Shown here piece after piece: positions 34,421-42,284 of a DNA stretch of 42,476 nucleotides. Positions within the stretch are counted from its first letter, which is position 1; each line of letters begins with the position of its first letter. The notes under the pieces are model-generated. The model saw only the letters and a program-made list of their open reading frames with translations, made no database searches and had not been told where the DNA came from. This DNA comes from a bacterium (lineage in GTDB: Bacteria > Patescibacteriota > Gracilibacteria > Peribacterales > Peribacteraceae), in NCBI GenBank assembly GCA_029558515.1, contig JAKQEM010000047.1:1-42476 (forward strand). Reading direction: 5' to 3'. The position numbers and the translations under genes are program-made.

Positions 34421-37098
34421 AGCTCCATTTCGACCCAAATCAGGCATATCAATTAGATGCAATCAATGCGATTGTGGACATCTTCAGTGGGCAACCGCTG
34501 CAGAAAGGTGACTTTGCCGTGGAGATGAAACAACCCGACGGGCAGATGAAAATTGAGGGCGATTTAGCCATTGGCAATCAATTACTTGTATCACAAGATA
34601 CGATTTGCCGTAACGTCCATGAGATTCAAGTGAGAAATGAAGTGGAAAAATCCGAGGTAACAAGCGGCTTCTTTGAGCCTCACACGATGCCGATGCAGCA
34701 AGAGACACGGCTGACGAATGGGCTCAATTTTTCCATTGAGATGGAAACAGGGACAGGCAAGACGTATGTGTATCTTCGCACCATTCACGAATTGAGCCGC
34801 ACCTACGGTTTCAGGAAATTTGTCATTGTGGTGCCAAGCGTTGCCATCAAGGAAGGTGTGATGAAAAATCTGGAAATCACCAAAGAGCACTTTGGAATGC
34901 TCTATGGAAATCCCGAAATGGACTTCTATGTATATGATCCCAAGAAGCGCGGTTTGCTTCGCCAGTTTGCGACGACCAATGCCCTGCAAATTCTCGTCAT
35001 CAACATAGATTCTTTTGCGAAGGAGGACACGAATATCATCTACCAGAAGAGTGATTGGGGCGTCCCCATTCGTTACGTTCAGGGCGTGAAGCCGGTTGTC
35101 ATCGTGGATGAACCGCAGAATATGGAAACGGACATCCGCAAGAAGGCGATCGAAAACTTGCATCCTCTTTGCACGCTTCGGTACAGCGCAACGCACAAGT
35201 ACCATTACAACTTGATGTACAAGCTCGATCCTGTGAAAGCCTATGACTTGGGACTGGTGAAGAAAATCGAAGTGGATAGCGTGGTGACAGCCGATAACTT
35301 CAATGCCGCGTACGCTCAGTTAAAAGCGGTTACAAGCAGGAAAATGACGGTTACGGCGAAGCTCGTTATTGATATTGCCGATGCAACCAACGTGAAGCGC
35401 AAAGCGGTGACTGTGCGCGTGGGCGCAGACCTGTATGCTCTTTCGGGCAATCGTGAAGTATATCGAGATGGCTTCATCATCGAGGAAATAGACGTAACAG
35501 GACAGTTCATCCGCTTCAGCAACGGTCAGCAACTTTCCGTCGGGCAAATTCAAGGGGAACTCACGGACGATGTGCAGAAGTTTCAAATGAGAAAAGCGAT
35601 TGCCAACCACTTGGAGAAGGAACGAAAAATGGCAGGGCAGGGCATAAAAGTGCTCACATTGTTCTTTATAGACCGCGTGGCGAATTATCGGGACTACGAG
35701 GGAGATACGCTTAAGCAGGGCAAGTTTGCCGTTTGGTTCGAAGAGATTTGTAAAGAAATGATCAGCCGTCCGCAGTTCAAGGATCTCCTGCCTTCTGAAC
35801 TCTCACAGGTGCATAACGGATATTTCTCACAGGACAAGAAGGGCAACTGGAAAGATACGCGAGGAGATACACAGGCAGACGATGACACCTACAGCTTAAT
35901 TATGAAGGAAAAAGAAAAGCTGCTCTCGCTTGATACGCCTCTCAGGTTTATTTTCAGCCACTCTGCTCTGCGCGAGGGGTGGGACAACCCCAATGTGTTT
36001 CAGATTTGTACGTTGAATGAAACCAACTCGGAGATGAAGAAGCGACAGGAAATAGGACGAGGACTGCGCCTGCCTGTGAATCAGGAAGGCAATCGCGTGT
36101 TCGACGAAAACATCAACGTGCTCACGGTGGTTGCCAACGAAAGCTACGACGACTTCGCCCGGAAGCTCCAAAGTGAAATCGAGGAGGATTGCGGTGTAAA
36201 CTTTACTGGTAGAATCAAGAAAAAAGAGGATAGGCGCAAGGTGACACTTCGCAAGGGTTATCAGCTCGACCAGAATTTCAAAGACCTTTGGGAGAAGATT
36301 AAGCACAAAACGAGATATAGAGTGCAGTATTCAACGGAGGAACTCATTGAAAGCGCAGGGCAGACTCTTTCCGAAACTACCATTACGCCTCCGCGCATCC
36401 GTTCCGTACGTGTACAACTGGGCATGTCGCAGGAGGGAGTGGCAGCGTCGCTAAAGTCTGCCGATGAAAAACTGATCCAGGTGGAAATTTCGGCGGTTCC
36501 TGACATTCTTGGGGGAATACAGGGCAAAACCAAATTGAGTCGCGATACGATTTTTAAAATCATCCAGCGTTCGGGGAAACTGAAAGACATACTGAAGAAT
36601 CCGCAGCAGTTTATGGATAACGCGGCTGGCATCATCACGGCAACCATGAAGAAGTTGATGGTGGACGGGATAAAGTATGAGAAAGTCGCAGGGCAGGAAT
36701 GGGAAATGCACTTGTTTGAAAACGACGAATTGGAAGCGTATTTGTCCGATTTGTACACTGTGAAGAAGCCAGAAAAAACGCTCTGGGATTACCTTCAGAT
36801 CGATTCCTCCGTGGAGAGCGTCTTTGCCAAGGATTTGGAAGATCGTGAAGATGTGAAGTTTTTCATCAAATTGCCGTGGTGGTTCAGAATTGATACTCCC
36901 ATAGGCAGCTACAACCCTGACTGGGCTATCGTGTTTGAGAACGACAAGCGTGTGTATTTCGTCGCTGAAACAAAAGGAGAAGGACAGGAATTGCGGGAAT
37001 CAGAGCAGCAAAAAATTGATTGTGGCACAAAACACTTCGCGGAATTTCCAGAGGTGGAATATCGAAGAGTGGCTCATGTAAGTGAGATTACTTTCTAA
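34417..37098 (+). CDS. Type III restriction endonuclease subunit (Res)
   Basis: 893 residues. The SF2 helicase part has motif I METGTGKT (~108-115), a DEAD-like box VIVDEPQN, a late motif HSALREGWDNPNVFQI and motif VI QEIGRGLRLPVN. The C-terminal PD-(D/E)xK nuclease shows NPDWAIVFENDKRVYFVAETKG, with the Asp of PDW and the ExK of AETKG. Res translocates or slides after Mod recognises unmethylated sites and cleaves nearby. Its ATG overlaps the OLD stop (ATGA), so all three proteins should be made from one mRNA in balanced amounts. All expected motifs are intact. Confidence 0.94.
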   Translation: MKLHFDPNQAYQLDAINAIVDIFSGQPLQKGDFAVEMKQPDGQMKIEGDLAIGNQLLVSQDTICRNVHEIQVRNEVEKSEVTSGFFEPHTMPMQQETRLTNGLNFSIEMETGTGKTYVYLRTIHELSRTYGFRKFVIVVPSVAIKEGVMKNLEITKEHFGMLYGNPEMDFYVYDPKKRGLLRQFATTNALQILVINIDSFAKEDTNIIYQKSDWGVPIRYVQGVKPVVIVDEPQNMETDIRKKAIENLHPLCTLRYSATHKYHYNLMYKLDPVKAYDLGLVKKIEVDSVVTADNFNAAYAQLKAVTSRKMTVTAKLVIDIADATNVKRKAVTVRVGADLYALSGNREVYRDGFIIEEIDVTGQFIRFSNGQQLSVGQIQGELTDDVQKFQMRKAIANHLEKERKMAGQGIKVLTLFFIDRVANYRDYEGDTLKQGKFAVWFEEICKEMISRPQFKDLLPSELSQVHNGYFSQDKKGNWKDTRGDTQADDDTYSLIMKEKEKLLSLDTPLRFIFSHSALREGWDNPNVFQICTLNETNSEMKKRQEIGRGLRLPVNQEGNRVFDENINVLTVVANESYDDFARKLQSEIEEDCGVNFTGRIKKKEDRRKVTLRKGYQLDQNFKDLWEKIKHKTRYRVQYSTEELIESAGQTLSETTITPPRIRSVRVQLGMSQEGVAASLKSADEKLIQVEISAVPDILGGIQGKTKLSRDTIFKIIQRSGKLKDILKNPQQFMDNAAGIITATMKKLMVDGIKYEKVAGQEWEMHLFENDELEAYLSDLYTVKKPEKTLWDYLQIDSSVESVFAKDLEDREDVKFFIKLPWWFRIDTPIGSYNPDWAIVFENDKRVYFVAETKGEGQELRESEQQKIDCGTKHFAEFPEVEYRRVAHVSEITF

Positions 37099-37210
37099 AA
37101 ATCAACATACATACGCATCTCCCCTATCAAAAAACTGAGTCCGCCTTAAGCGGGGCGAATTGGTTACAATGGCAACCATGATTAAAAAATACAATTATGC
37201 AAGAATAACG

Positions 37211-37239
37211 TTGCAATGAAATCTTGCACATTGTACACT
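37211..37239 (+). promoter_or_regulatory. Promoter of the Panacea antitoxin-toxin operon (leaderless)
   Basis: TTGCAA (37211-37216), a 17-bp spacer, TACACT (37234-37239), then 6 nt to the ATG at 37246. It rules against the longer frame from 37216, which would start inside the -35 box. Confidence 0.75.
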
Positions 37240-37245
37240 GCGCTT

Positions 37246-38115
37246 ATGACTGGCATTTCTCCCAAAGAAATTGGTAGTCGGATTCGGCAACTGCGGATGG
37301 AGAGAGAGCTCTCTCAGGATGATTTGGCAAAAGCGCTTGGCGTGCACCGCCAAACCGTTTCGCTCCTCGAGCAGGGGAAGCGCGAGCTCACGGCGATTGA
37401 GCTTGATACCCTCACAAAATTTTTGCAGATAAGCTACGACGATGTTCTGGCACCGTTGCAGCAAAAACCGAAGGAGAGAACTGCGCAGTCCGGCATGAGG
37501 TTCCAGCCCGAAAAACTGTGCCAACTTCTTCTTACTCTCCTGCAGCAGGTTGGCGGTTTTGCGAACGTAGGGGAGACAGTGCTCTATAAGCTGCTCTATT
37601 TCTGCGACTTCAATCAGTATGAGAAAACGGGACATTCCATTACCGGCATGACGTACAAGCGCATGCAATTTGGTCCCGTGCCGCAATTAAGCCACTTTGC
37701 TCCGGTGATGGAAATGATGCTTCAGAAGAGGCAAGTGGAGAAAGTACAACATGAGTACTACGGCATGCCGCAGACACGGTATATTCCGCTGTGTGATCCA
37801 TCGCCGCATATGCTGAGCGAGGAGGAGCAGTGCACCATTCAGAATGTTGTGAAAGATCTGGGGCACTTGAATGCAACACAAATCGAAGAATATGTTCACG
37901 GCGATGTCCCTTGGGAGGCGACCGAACCGAACAAGGCTATTGATTATGAATTGGTACACTGGAGGACGGAGCCGTATGCGCTGCGGTCGGAAGAAGAAAT
38001 ACTGACCATGGTGCAGGATGCAGCGGCTGCGGACATTGCGAACGATCTTGAACCAATGACAAAGGAAGAATACGCATACTATATGTCTTTGCCCGATCTC
38101 AGTTATGAAGCCTGA
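37246..38115 (+). CDS. HTH-Panacea (DUF4065/SocA-like) antitoxin
   Basis: 289 residues from ATG 37246. An N-terminal XRE-type helix-turn-helix (IGSRIRQLRMERELSQDDLAKALGV, with the recognition helix near HRQTVSLLEQGKREL) is fused to a Panacea domain (LCQLLLTLLQQVGGFANVGE, LLYFCDFNQYEKTGHSITGMTYKRMQFGPVP, then the C-terminal helical region). Panacea is known as a highly promiscuous antitoxin domain that pairs with unrelated toxins. The HTH probably represses its own promoter. The next gene, a MazF-like toxin, overlaps its end by 11 nt. The pair sits directly behind the restriction operon, as addiction modules often do in defence islands. Confidence 0.88.
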   Translation: MTGISPKEIGSRIRQLRMERELSQDDLAKALGVHRQTVSLLEQGKRELTAIELDTLTKFLQISYDDVLAPLQQKPKERTAQSGMRFQPEKLCQLLLTLLQQVGGFANVGETVLYKLLYFCDFNQYEKTGHSITGMTYKRMQFGPVPQLSHFAPVMEMMLQKRQVEKVQHEYYGMPQTRYIPLCDPSPHMLSEEEQCTIQNVVKDLGHLNATQIEEYVHGDVPWEATEPNKAIDYELVHWRTEPYALRSEEEILTMVQDAAAADIANDLEPMTKEEYAYYMSLPDLSYEA

Positions 38116-38461
38116 ATACCGTCTGCAAACCGGAGATATTTGCATGGTGAAGTGTGATCCCAGCGTTGGGAATGAATTTACAGGTATCCGTCCGGCGGTC
38201 GTGGTGCAATCCGCAAAAACGATCCGAAAGGAGGGCGGAGTGGTGACTGTCGCAATTATGACATCCTACAAGGGGAAGAAGTGGAACCATGACCTACTCG
38301 TTCAAAAGAGCGGACACAACGGCCTATGGCACGATTCATTGGTGAAGGTGGAATATCTCTACAGTTTTGACAGGAGCCGGTTTCTCCGAAAAATCGGAGG
38401 CATGGAGGATGAATGGATTGAAAAAATTAAAGAATATCTCAAGGCGCATTTCGATTTATAG
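38105..38461 (+). CDS. MazF/PemK-family toxin
   Basis: 118 residues. The MazF-type SH3-like fold shows LQTGDICMVKCDPSVGNEFTGIRPAVVVQ, with the GDI strand and the RPAVVV strand that carries the conserved Arg, then VAIMTSYKG and HDLLVQKSGHNGLWHDSLVKVEYLYSFDR. The family cleaves mRNA at short sites. Its gene overlaps the antitoxin's by 11 nt (ATG at 38105, antitoxin stop at 38113-38115). Pairing of a MazF-like toxin with a Panacea antitoxin rather than MazE is the notable point. Confidence 0.85.
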   Translation: MKPEYRLQTGDICMVKCDPSVGNEFTGIRPAVVVQSAKTIRKEGGVVTVAIMTSYKGKKWNHDLLVQKSGHNGLWHDSLVKVEYLYSFDRSRFLRKIGGMEDEWIEKIKEYLKAHFDL

Positions 38462-38550
38462 GTAATGCCCCTTGATTACAGCTTCCCATCTCATTTTCAA
38501 AAAAACTCTCCGAAACGGCATCCGGTACGGAACGCTCCTGCAGCCATCCA

Positions 38551-38964
38551 TCAAAAATTGAGATACGTAATCGTCCCCTGCAGAACCGTCGCGAAGGCCA
38601 CCCAGACGAGATACGGAATCTGCGCGTAGGTAATCCATTTGGCATGGGGATAGATGGCGATCATCGCCCAGATCAGCGTACAGAGCATCAGGAGGATATC
38701 GGCGGCGGCCAGCAGATTGTTTTGCAGGCCAAACTGCAGAGGAGTGAAGGCGGCATTGAACAGGAGATTCAGCGCGAAGGGCACTGCGACCATCGGATCC
38801 ATCGTCCGCCGCAACGCCCGGAAGAACACGTACCCGAACGTGACGGCGATGATGAGGTACAGTACCGCCCACACCGGAGCGAAAACTTCCGAGGGCGGCG
38901 CCCACGACGGTTTGATGAGTTGCGCGTACCACGAGAAAGATTCCATGGTCATGGATGCTACCAT
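38551..38964 (-). CDS. TspO/MBR-family membrane protein
   Basis: 137 residues (starts at 38952 or 38946 are also possible). It has five TM helices with TspO landmarks: WYAQLIKPSWAPPSEVFAPVWAVLYLIIAVTFGYVFF, FALNLLFNAAFTPLQFGLQN, and the last helix with IPYLVWVAFATVLQGTITYLN. The family binds porphyrins and other hydrophobic ligands and is tied to stress responses. It is slightly shorter than the usual ~155-160 residues. The 3' end converges with the MazF-like gene. Confidence 0.92.
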   Translation of the reverse strand: MVASMTMESFSWYAQLIKPSWAPPSEVFAPVWAVLYLIIAVTFGYVFFRALRRTMDPMVAVPFALNLLFNAAFTPLQFGLQNNLLAAADILLMLCTLIWAMIAIYPHAKWITYAQIPYLVWVAFATVLQGTITYLNF

Positions 38965-39020
38965 GCCCCCTCCCTCTGCAACAAAAGATCTTCCTGCCGA
39001 TGCTGATCATCCGTCAACCC

Positions 39021-39046
39021 GACCCCGCCGCGGAAGCGGCGGGGTC
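39021..39046 (-). terminator. Strong hairpin behind the RTX-repeat gene
   Basis: GACCCCGCCGC and GCGGCGGGGTC form a perfect 11-bp stem with a GGAA tetraloop, 31 nt past the stop of the secreted RTX protein. There is no T run, so it may pause transcription or protect the mRNA end rather than act as a canonical intrinsic terminator. Confidence 0.6.
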
Positions 39047-39077
39047 GACTCTGCGTCCCTCCGATGACGATCGACGA

Positions 39078-40541
39078 TCACTCCTCCGCGCACTCCGGCA
39101 CGGAGCCGGCAGTGACGGCACACCGCAGGGCGCTCTCGGCGTTGACGCACTGATCGGAGCCGAAACTGCCGCCGTCCACTGCATCGGTGCCGGTGCCTCC
39201 ATCCATGCGATCATCACCGAATCCCCCTTCCAGAATGTCATCGCCATCGCCGCCGCAAGCTATGTCCTCTCCCATCTTCCCGTCGATGACGTCGCTCCCC
39301 GCGCCACCGAAGAGATGATCCTCCCCCATGCCGCCGTCCAGCGTGTCATCGCCGTCGCCGCCACGAAGCACATCCTCACCCATGCCGCCGTCCATCACAT
39401 CTTCCCCGCTTCCGCCATCGATCCAATCATCGCTGAAGCCGCCGTCCAGCGTGTCATCGCCGCCCACACCGCAGATCACATCGTCACCCGAGCGACCCTT
39501 GATTTCATCTGCGTTCTCCGTCCCCACGATCACATCCATGCCCCACGTCCCGCGCAGTTCCCCTCCGTACACTTCCCCGTCATCACGTCCGCCGACGATC
39601 ATGCCGTTGGACACGTAGATCGTCGCAGTCATGCCGTTACAGAGCGGACCGGGGGGAATCGTACTGCCCGTGCTCGACGCGCTGCTCACACTCGATCCCA
39701 CGCTGCCGGCGCTCGAACCGGTGCTGCTCATGCTCGATCCCGTACTGCTTGAAACGCTCGACGCACTCGAACCGGTGCTGCTCGCCACGCTCGCACTCGA
39801 AGACGGCATGCTGCTTGACATGGAAGAGGAAGCAATGCTGCTCATCCATGAAGAACTGTTGCTTGCACTAGACGCACCGGCGGAACTGCTTGCGCCGACA
39901 TCGACCGTCACGAAGATCTGCGTCGCACGCAACCCGCTGAGGATATCGTCATTCGAGAAGAAACCGACCTCAAGCGCATCGAGGGCGGCCTTTGTCCACC
40001 CCGAACCGGTGTGCGGATCGGTGGCGTACGTTCTGCAGTACTGGGCGTAGTCCGTATCCTGACCGCCCGGCCAAGTGATCATTGGACCCCAACTCTCCGT
40101 CGCGCCGCTCTTCAATCCGAAGAACCCTCCGCGCTGCCCGTTCGACGCGCGCCGCATGATCGCACAGAGCTGCACGCCGTTCACGACGGTACCCGTGGCG
40201 AATGCGGGATCAGTCAGCGTATACAAATCACCGTTGTCATCACCCGTCGTTTCCACGTAACTGTCGTCGCCATCGTGTGAGGGATCATCATCCGTGTCCA
40301 TCCATCGTAGCGACCCGAACGCCGGGAGACCGTCAAAATCATCCGTGGCATCCAAGCCGTCTTCGTTATCGGGAATGCCCTGGCCGAGGGGCTCGCTTCC
40401 CAATCCATCGGGACGGAGCGTCACCGTCGCCGCAAGTGCCGACCGAAACGGGAATAGGAGAAAACTTACAAGCAGGGAAACACCGGCGATCGCTATCATC
40501 AAAATGACAAAGCGCGATGATGTATGTGCGGAAGATATCAT
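39078..40541 (-). CDS. Secreted protein with Ser-rich linker and RTX calcium-binding repeats
   Basis: 487 residues from ATG 40541; the frame continues upstream to 40826, but only from here does a signal peptide follow (hydrophobic 11-33, cleavage after SALA ~37). Residues ~38-215 are a domain that begins VTLRPDGLGSEPLG and ends TQIFVTVDVGA, beta-rich and with Cys pairs. Residues ~218-294 are a low-complexity Ser/Ala/Gly/Thr linker with SSTGSS and SSAS runs. Residues ~335-458 hold about nine RTX-like nonapeptides (GGDGDDTLD, GGAGSDVID, GGFGDDRMD) that bind Ca2+ and fold outside the cell. The last ~25 residues contain Cys. It is probably a surface or secreted adhesin-like protein. No type I secretion genes are present, and the signal peptide indicates Sec export. 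Confidence 0.85.
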   Translation of the reverse strand: MISSAHTSSRFVILMIAIAGVSLLVSFLLFPFRSALAATVTLRPDGLGSEPLGQGIPDNEDGLDATDDFDGLPAFGSLRWMDTDDDPSHDGDDSYVETTGDDNGDLYTLTDPAFATGTVVNGVQLCAIMRRASNGQRGGFFGLKSGATESWGPMITWPGGQDTDYAQYCRTYATDPHTGSGWTKAALDALEVGFFSNDDILSGLRATQIFVTVDVGASSSAGASSASNSSSWMSSIASSSMSSSMPSSSASVASSTGSSASSVSSSTGSSMSSTGSSAGSVGSSVSSASSTGSTIPPGPLCNGMTATIYVSNGMIVGGRDDGEVYGGELRGTWGMDVIVGTENADEIKGRSGDDVICGVGGDDTLDGGFSDDWIDGGSGEDVMDGGMGEDVLRGGDGDDTLDGGMGEDHLFGGAGSDVIDGKMGEDIACGGDGDDILEGGFGDDRMDGGTGTDAVDGGSFGSDQCVNAESALRCAVTAGSVPECAEE

Positions 40542-40821
40542 GGCTGCAAGGGGGAAAACGGGAAGGAATACCCTTATGAAGACGCAGCGGGAAAACGGCA
40601 CTTTCAGAGAAGGTTGAGGAAATCGCCGGGGAAGCCGCAAACGCAATTGGACGTATCGTCTGTGGATAATCCACCGACGTTCATCGATGCAAAACTCGAC
40701 ACAGGAAGCGACTGATCCGCCGCGCGCTTCACTCAATGACATGATCGTCGACCTCGTCCCATGAATACCTGTCTTGGAAGAACACACCGGGGAGATCGAA
40801 GACGGGCAGGTGAATGAGTGG

Positions 40822-40827
40822 TACACT
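40822..40827 (+). promoter_or_regulatory. -10 box of the 193-aa lipoprotein gene
   Basis: TACACT ends 7 nt before the ATG at 40835. The -35 region is weak. This supports the later of two possible starts. Confidence 0.4.
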
Positions 40828-40834
40828 GGCCGAC

Positions 40835-41416
40835 ATGCGTGCCACTCTCCCTGCTACTCTCGGTGCCCTCCTGCTCCTGACCGCCTGCGCGACGAATGTG
40901 CAGCGGCAGGAAGCATCCGCTCCCGATGACAATGATATCCTCGTGACCGACCGACTGCCTGCGGGAAGTTTTGCCCGCGACGAAGACGGCTTCAGCGGCG
41001 ATCTGTTCGTGCGCGGCTTTCCGATCATTGCACGAAGGGAGGAAGCGTTCTGCATGGAACAGTGTGAGACAGTGGAGTACGTGTATTTCCGCATCATGGA
41101 AACGGGGAACGCCGCGCTTTCCGATTTCCTGCATCAGTACGCCGGCAATGCCTACGTGCAACGGAATGCGGTCGGACTGGGGTGCAAAGAAAACGGTGCC
41201 CTCCGCTTCTCTCACATATCGGAGGCGCAGGGCATGCGCGACGACCGCATCGGCGGGGAGCAAGCGACGGACATTCTGGAAGCAAACGACGATGGACCGG
41301 TCACGCTCCACCTGACGAAAGAGCCGTTCTCTGGGGGATCTGAGGCACCTCCGTGTTTCTCGCACTTCAATGCCATTCGGGTACGCAAGAGCGTCAACGA
41401 GCCTGAGAGGTCCTGA
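40835..41416 (+). CDS. Lipoprotein, unknown function
   Basis: 193 residues from ATG 40835 (MRATLPATLGALLLLTACAT), chosen over 40814 because the lipobox LTAC then sits at a normal distance and a TACACT box lies 7 nt upstream. The mature part has four or more Cys (AFCMEQCETVEY, GLGCKENG, PPCFSHF) that may form disulfides, and an alternating alpha/beta pattern. No family recognised. It is divergent from the RTX protein gene. Confidence 0.7.
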   Translation: MRATLPATLGALLLLTACATNVQRQEASAPDDNDILVTDRLPAGSFARDEDGFSGDLFVRGFPIIARREEAFCMEQCETVEYVYFRIMETGNAALSDFLHQYAGNAYVQRNAVGLGCKENGALRFSHISEAQGMRDDRIGGEQATDILEANDDGPVTLHLTKEPFSGGSEAPPCFSHFNAIRVRKSVNEPERS

Positions 41417-41450
41417 ATAACGACGAGCGCTGGTTCTTTGGTTGATATTA

Positions 41451-41459
41451 TGCTATAAT
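41451..41459 (+). promoter_or_regulatory. Extended -10 promoter of the LPASG surface protein gene
   Basis: TGCTATAAT is a perfect extended -10 element, 9 nt before the ATG at 41469. A CTGGTT 18 bp upstream of the hexamer may serve as a weak -35. Confidence 0.7.
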
Positions 41460-41468
41460 TTTCAGCAA

Positions 41469-42239
41469 ATGCACACCCGTACTCATCTCGTCGTCCTCGC
41501 ATCCGCGAGCGCACTGCTGCTGTTTCTGGGCGGACGATTGACTGCGTACATCACACCGGGGCAATTCCTGGGAGAAGAGTCCATACAAAGCGGTGAATCT
41601 TCTTCCCAATCTTCCGTTCCCATTCCGGTGCTTCCTCTTCCGGCCAGCTCCGCACCATCTTCCGTTCTCATTCCCGTACTCCCCCTCCCGGCCAGCTCCG
41701 CACAATCTTCCGTTCTCATTCCCGTACTCCCCCTCCCCTCAAGTTCCGGTATTTCATCGGTGCATGCATCTTCCAAAAGCTCTCTGCGCCCCATCAGTAG
41801 CTATAAAGGAGGTGGGGGTGGTGGAGGAGGCGGGGGTGGCAAATACAGTAGTAGTGCAAGCAAAAAAACCGGAAGCAGCGCCGGTAACGACAAGTACACT
41901 TTGTACGTTCCTCCTGTGAAAAGCACGACGAAAATAGCCGACACCGCCGTCACTCCCGCCTACGAGGAATACTACCGACGTCTGGCCGGATCCGCCTTGC
42001 AACCGGCGGCCCCCGTGATCGAGACGAATAGTTCCTCCACACCACGATCCTCAGTCTCCCCGATCTCTTCTCCATCGACCGTCATCTCGTCCCGGGCGAT
42101 TAAAGTGAAAGGGAACACGACAGCTTCGCTCCCCGCATCAGGTTTTCCCTACGCGGCAGCCTCGCTTCTGGCCGTGACGGCGGGCTTCCTCGTCCTGCGA
42201 TCCGTCCGACGGATGGAGCTGCCCTCCGACCGCCGCTGA
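41469..42239 (+). CDS. Repeat-containing surface protein with LPASG-type sorting signal
   Basis: 256 residues from ATG 41469. An N-terminal signal sequence (LVVLASASALLLFLGGRLTAY) comes first. Next are three repeats of ~16 residues (SSVLIPVLPLPASSAP type), a Ser-rich segment, a run of eleven Gly flanked by Lys, and a Ser/Thr/Pro-rich stalk. The C-terminus reads SLPASG, then a hydrophobic helix (FPYAAASLLAVTAGFLVL) and a basic tail (RSVRRMELPSDRR). This is the architecture of a sortase-anchored wall protein with LPxSG in place of LPxTG. No sortase gene is in the window; a plain C-terminal TM anchor is the alternative. Confidence 0.75.
   Translation: MHTRTHLVVLASASALLLFLGGRLTAYITPGQFLGEESIQSGESSSQSSVPIPVLPLPASSAPSSVLIPVLPLPASSAQSSVLIPVLPLPSSSGISSVHASSKSSLRPISSYKGGGGGGGGGGGKYSSSASKKTGSSAGNDKYTLYVPPVKSTTKIADTAVTPAYEEYYRRLAGSALQPAAPVIETNSSSTPRSSVSPISSPSTVISSRAIKVKGNTTASLPASGFPYAAASLLAVTAGFLVLRSVRRMELPSDRR
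41610..41740 (+). repeat. 48-bp tandem repeat within the surface protein gene
   Basis: Units begin at 41610, 41658 and 41706 with a period of exactly 48 bp (16 codons); the third is partial. The second and third are almost identical, suggesting recent duplication by slippage. Confidence 0.9.
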
Positions 42240-42249
42240 TACAACGCCT

Positions 42250-42278
42250 TGAGTACCGCCTCTCGTGCTCCTACCATA
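42250..42278 (+). promoter_or_regulatory. Promoter of the last ORF (leaderless)
   Basis: TTGAGT (42250-42255), a 17-bp spacer, TACCAT (42273-42278), then 6 nt to the GTG at 42285. Confidence 0.65.
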
Positions 42279-42284
42279 CGTGCG

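Noticed and set aside
30269-38461. Integration of the defence island at tRNA-Thr
   Set aside because: No integrase and no direct repeat of the tRNA 3' end could be found downstream, so site-specific integration is not supported.
39021-39046. Perfect 11-bp hairpin as a protein-binding operator
   Set aside because: Its place just past a stop codon and its stable GNRA-like tetraloop fit an mRNA 3'-end structure better.
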